From Conidiobolus incongruus B7586 (Eukaryota > Entomophthoromycota > Entomophthoromycetes > Entomophthorales > Conidiobolaceae): a stretch of 41,248 bases of DNA. Shown here one piece after another: positions 37,241-41,248 of the stretch. The stretch lies in NCBI GenBank assembly GCA_000697335.1, contig JNEM01010315.1:1-41248 (forward strand), given 5' to 3'. The notes beneath the pieces were generated by a model. That model was not told the DNA's origin. It ran no database searches and saw only the letters and a list, made by a program, of their open reading frames with translations. Numbering within the stretch: the stretch's first letter is position 1; each line of letters opens with the position of its first letter. The position numbers and the translations under genes are program-made.

Positions 37241-38586
37241 AATGTAATAGTTTTAATCCAAAATCGCAAAATGGTTTAAAGTAAAAAATTAAAAAACTCG
37301 AAATTTTTGACTAATAAATATGATTTAATCCAATATATTTTTAAATATTATCAATACAGGTTGTAATCACTGAATTCTTGATAATTATATTAAATATGGC
37401 TATATTGGTAAGATATTTGAAATAAACTTGTATACTGGTAATTAAAAAAAATCTAATAAAAACAATTCAAAAAATGAACTGAACCCAAATACTTTGAGTT
37501 TAAATTTTAAATGAGGTTCCCTCAATTAATCACTATTAACTGATTATTTATTATTATATCAAATATTTAATTTATATTATATTTATATTAGGTTTTATTA
37601 TTATGATTTATGTTTATTAACTTTTTAAGAGATTTATCCTACATTTTCCCCTATTATTTTTATATAATAGATGCATATGCGAGGTACTGATAATTACTTT
37701 AAAATATACAAATATTCAGTTTGAAATCTTCATCAGAAACGAATTGGTTTGTAATATGATTTTAAGGAGGTACTGATATCGAACTTGGTGAATTAAATAT
37801 ATAAGTTGAAATGATTTTAATTAATAAAATAATTGAACTTTAATATCCTTAAAAATTCCAATGTCGTCAAATAAAAATCTAAAATCATTTAAAAGGGCAA
37901 AATTCTTATTACCTCATATTAATATGATCCTTTAACTAAAATATATACCTAAGGTCATATAAAAATATATAATTTTCGAATGATCAAAAATAAACTATTT
38001 ATCGTTAATTTAGTTTTAGTGATTTCTTTTGAGTTATATTGCTTTCAACCTCATTATTTAACTTATTAATTCTATATTAATACATATTGGTCTAGTTATT
38101 AACTATATTGAAAATGCAAGCTAATTATACTAATTATTTTTAACATTATTCTTCTAGAAACATTGAGCTAAAATAAAATAATCCTTATAGTTAAATTTAT
38201 TAATAATAGAAGCCATCATACCAAAAATAATATAATTAATTAAAGATATATCATCTTGAGTAACATCTACCAAAATGGTGTTAAATGTTTTTTAATATAT
38301 ATTCAATTTTTGACCAATAAAAAACACTATAAAATCAATTTACAAATTAGAAAACTAAAACTTGATATTATTACAAGATTCGTTTCAACCAATAATCAAA
38401 TCAAATTAATCTAAAAATTTCCTAATCAAATTTTGTCAATACTAAAAATTTTCCAAAAATAAATTTAGAAAATATTTTTTTTAATATTATTTTGTAAAAA
38501 TTATATTATGTTTAATTAAAATATAGTGTGAAAGGAATGTTTATATTTTAAAAAAAAATTAATTCAAATCCTTTAAGGAAAAGAAA
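37241..38586. other. AT-rich intergenic stretch
   Basis: About 1.35 kb with no visible gene, repeat or RNA. Confidence 0.5.
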
Positions 38587-38658
38587 CTCCGATACAGGGA
38601 ATCGAACCCTGGCCGTCTCGGTGAAAGCGAGAAATCCTAACCACTGGACCATATCGGA
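38587..38658 (-). tRNA. tRNA-Glu (UUC)
   Basis: Fourth identical 72-nt copy. The flanks differ from the other three apart from the base adjoining each end, so this is not a recent segmental duplication of a larger unit. Confidence 0.97.
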
Positions 38659-39589
38659 TTACATAAGACTCCCAATGAACTATCAATTTAATTAAATCAA
38701 GAACAAATCAAATCTGTCTTTTCATAATACATTTAAATTTGATTTTTTCATTCAACCAAATTTTATATTATTTTCTCTATTTCTTATATAGTTAATATCA
38801 ATCCAACAATTTCAATAATCTCTTTTAAATTAATTTTACATTCTTTTTTTTATTCATCAATTTCCCTATATTCTTTAATTAAATATATTAAATAATATTA
38901 ATTTATATCATGTTAAAATGAAAATAGTATCAATTCCTTATTATTTGATAAACATAGCCAGAATTAATGGTATAAAATTTACTCTCGATATTAATATAGT
39001 AAATATTAACTATATTCTATATTTCTATTATTGAGTGTATTAAAACCAGTGCCAAATAATTTTAAAATTCAATTGATTAGGTAAATATCAAAATGACTTT
39101 GTTATTTATAATTGTTTCAGTATTTGTGTTTTTAAAATAAAATCCAAGTGGTATATGAATATGACAAATAAAATTCAGAAATTTTTAGGATCAAGGACAA
39201 GCCATAAGAGACAATAATATAATTAATTAAATAAAGTATTTGAAAAAGATTTAGTATTTCTAATAAAAGCATAAAAACTTTGTTTTAATATTATAATGTT
39301 AATTGAATCTTATATTTTAGTCAATAATAAGTTTATAAAATAAAAAAATTATAAGCATAAATATACCAAAATATAATTATTATAAATAATTTATCAATGA
39401 ATAATAATTTAAAAATTTCAATATTTATATTTATCTATAATATGAAAAATTATTAGAATTTCAAAATATATCTGTTAAGAGATTAATTCTTTAAATTCTT
39501 ATATATATTTCTATATAATTCAATTAACTACAAATTATATAATTAATTTATACTTTTATAACTAAATTAATTATATAAATAGCATAGAA
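38659..39589. other. AT-rich intergenic stretch
   Basis: About 930 bp of ordinary AT-rich spacer with normal CpA and TpG frequency. Nothing else is visible. Confidence 0.5.
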
Positions 39590-41248
39590 TTATTTAATAA
39601 ATTAAGTTCTTCTTTTCTTCTTAATTCTTACTATTTTTTATCTTTTTCACTATTTTTAAGATTGAAACTATATCTTATTAATATTATAGTATATTAACAC
39701 TACCTAATATAAATCTTAATATATTAGTGACTCATTTTAATTTAAAGTTTAATCAAACTCTGTTTATATTTATATATTACAACTATATTATAATACTATA
39801 TTTTATATTATATTACTCTTATATTAAAGTTTTCTTCTATACTATATTAATATTTTACCACTATGTTTATATAATAATAATAATAAAACTACTAAAAACT
39901 TATTAAAAATTAATAACTATTTATATTAAATTTATTTATTATTATTTTAAATTTTATTTAAAGTTTAATTTATTTAAATTTAATATTATATATTATAATA
40001 CCACTAAAAAAAGATACCCTTATATTATTTTAATAATGATAATAACTTAATTACTAAATAAATCTAAGAATTTAATTTTTAAAAGTTTGTTGCCTTTTAA
40101 GAAACTTATACTAAATAACTTTTAATTAAGAAAAATATAACTCAAAAAGTATAAATCTAATAAATTAATTATTTTATTATTATTAATAGATTAAATTATT
40201 TACTTAATATTTTTAAAGATAAATTAACTATTTATAATAATTTTAAAAACCTCTATAAACTTAAAAATTATTTTGAAAAATATAAAAAATTATTTTAATT
40301 TAATTCTTAATAAAGATTTAAAGAATATCTTTAAATTAACCATTTTTTTAGAAAAATTTATATATACATAATAGTTAACCTATTATAAGCTTAATCTTAA
40401 AGAATCTTCAAGAATATAACTTATTATAGAAATATAAACTTTAAATAATTAGAAAAAGCTTTTAAAAAATATTACTTAAAAAATTAAGTTTAATTAACAA
40501 GAAAAAAGCTTTCTTAACTTAAATAAAAAACTTCTATAAGATAATTAATTAAGAAATTTAATAAGACATATTTAAATATATTAAATATTACTAAAGAAAA
40601 ATAAATCTATAAATTATTATAATACTTTAATTTTTAAGTAAAACTTTAATTAGTTAATAAGAAATATTTTAATAATATGTTTTTTTTAACATTTATGTTA
40701 TAACAATAATAATTAATAATATTTTTTATTTTATAATTAAATTTTTTTATCTTAAGAATTAATCTTTTAAAACTTATTTTAACCCTTTTAAATCTTAAAA
40801 GATAAATGTTTTTATTTTAAAGCTTTATAAGAAAATCTTTAATAAAAAAGCTATAACTTATTTAAAAAAAATAAAAGTTATTACTATTATTAAAAAATTT
40901 AAATTAATTATAAAGTTGATAAATATCCTTTTAAAAAACAACATTTGCTTAATTCTCAACAATCTTAACTTACCAATCATAAATTAAGCTTAAATAATAT
41001 TTATAAAATTTTAGAATTATTTTTTTATAATTAGTTAATAAATTTTAATTTAATTTAAAAAAGTTCTAATAAATTAATGATTTTATAAATTAAATTTTAT
41101 GTACTATAGAGATTTAATTAATTAAACCATTAAAAACTAAAAATATTCTAATAACTAATTTATTTTATAATTTTTTACCTTTAATTATCATTTTATTGAT
41201 TATTCTAAGTAAATATTTTATAAATATATTTATTAATGTTTTAATTAA
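39590..41248. repeat. RIP-like AT block, probably a decayed repeat
   Basis: From about 39590 to the window edge the sequence is extremely AT-rich and has a distinct dinucleotide bias. In 40081-40680 I count about 6 CpA and 4 TpG in 600 bases, against several per 60 bases in the ordinary spacer near 25921, while C before T (CTT, CTA) persists and TpA is abundant. That is the residue expected after heavy C-to-T change at CpA on both strands, as in repeat-induced point mutation. Such blocks are usually dead transposable elements. No family or end can be recognised, and the block runs out of the window. The left boundary is approximate. Confidence 0.6.

Overview
The window is nuclear DNA of a very AT-rich fungus. 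The evidence is the gene set (EXO1, CASP/Coy1, prefoldin subunit 3, UBC4-type E2, Ariadne RBR ligase, HDDC2-type phosphohydrolase), many short introns (mostly 47-60 bp, GT-AG, with CTAAC/CTAAT-like branch sites close to the acceptor) and interspersed mariner transposons. I cannot place the lineage from the sequence alone. An early-diverging, parasitic or symbiotic fungus would fit the base composition and the long empty spacers, but that is inference.

Layout. 1-5750: three copies of one DD34D mariner element. One is cut by the window edge, two are complete with TA target duplications and lie head to head; an unrecognised seven-helix membrane protein sits between the first two. 7507-9445: a two-exon gene for a secreted 626-residue protein built from four copies of a ~64-residue helical module. 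11383-12355: an eight-exon UBC4/UBE2D-type E2. 14944-15015: first of four identical tRNA-Glu(UUC) genes (the others at 20637, 24335 and 38587). 16054-20174: EXO1 (+) and an 11-exon golgin CASP/COY1 (-), tail to tail with 24 bp between stops. 20709-21240: a base-composition island beside a tRNA that looks like an unrecognised structured RNA. 22012-23795: a four-helix voltage-sensor-like protein (+) and prefoldin subunit 3 (-), again tail to tail. 27816-29462: Ariadne-type RBR ubiquitin ligase. 32909-33914: HDDC2/YGK1-type HD-domain protein (-). 36300-37240: weak coding-like islands. 39590-41248 (open at the edge): an extreme AT block almost without CpA and TpG.

Functional links are modest: an E2 and an RBR E3 of the classes that work together, and housekeeping genes for DNA repair, Golgi tethering and chaperoning. 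The more unusual content is the four-module secreted protein, the pore-less voltage-sensor-like protein, the unassigned RNA-like island, and the RIP-like mutation pattern (CpA to TpA) shared by the mariner copies and the terminal AT block. All gene models were spliced by eye from reading-frame continuity and family conservation; none has transcript support.
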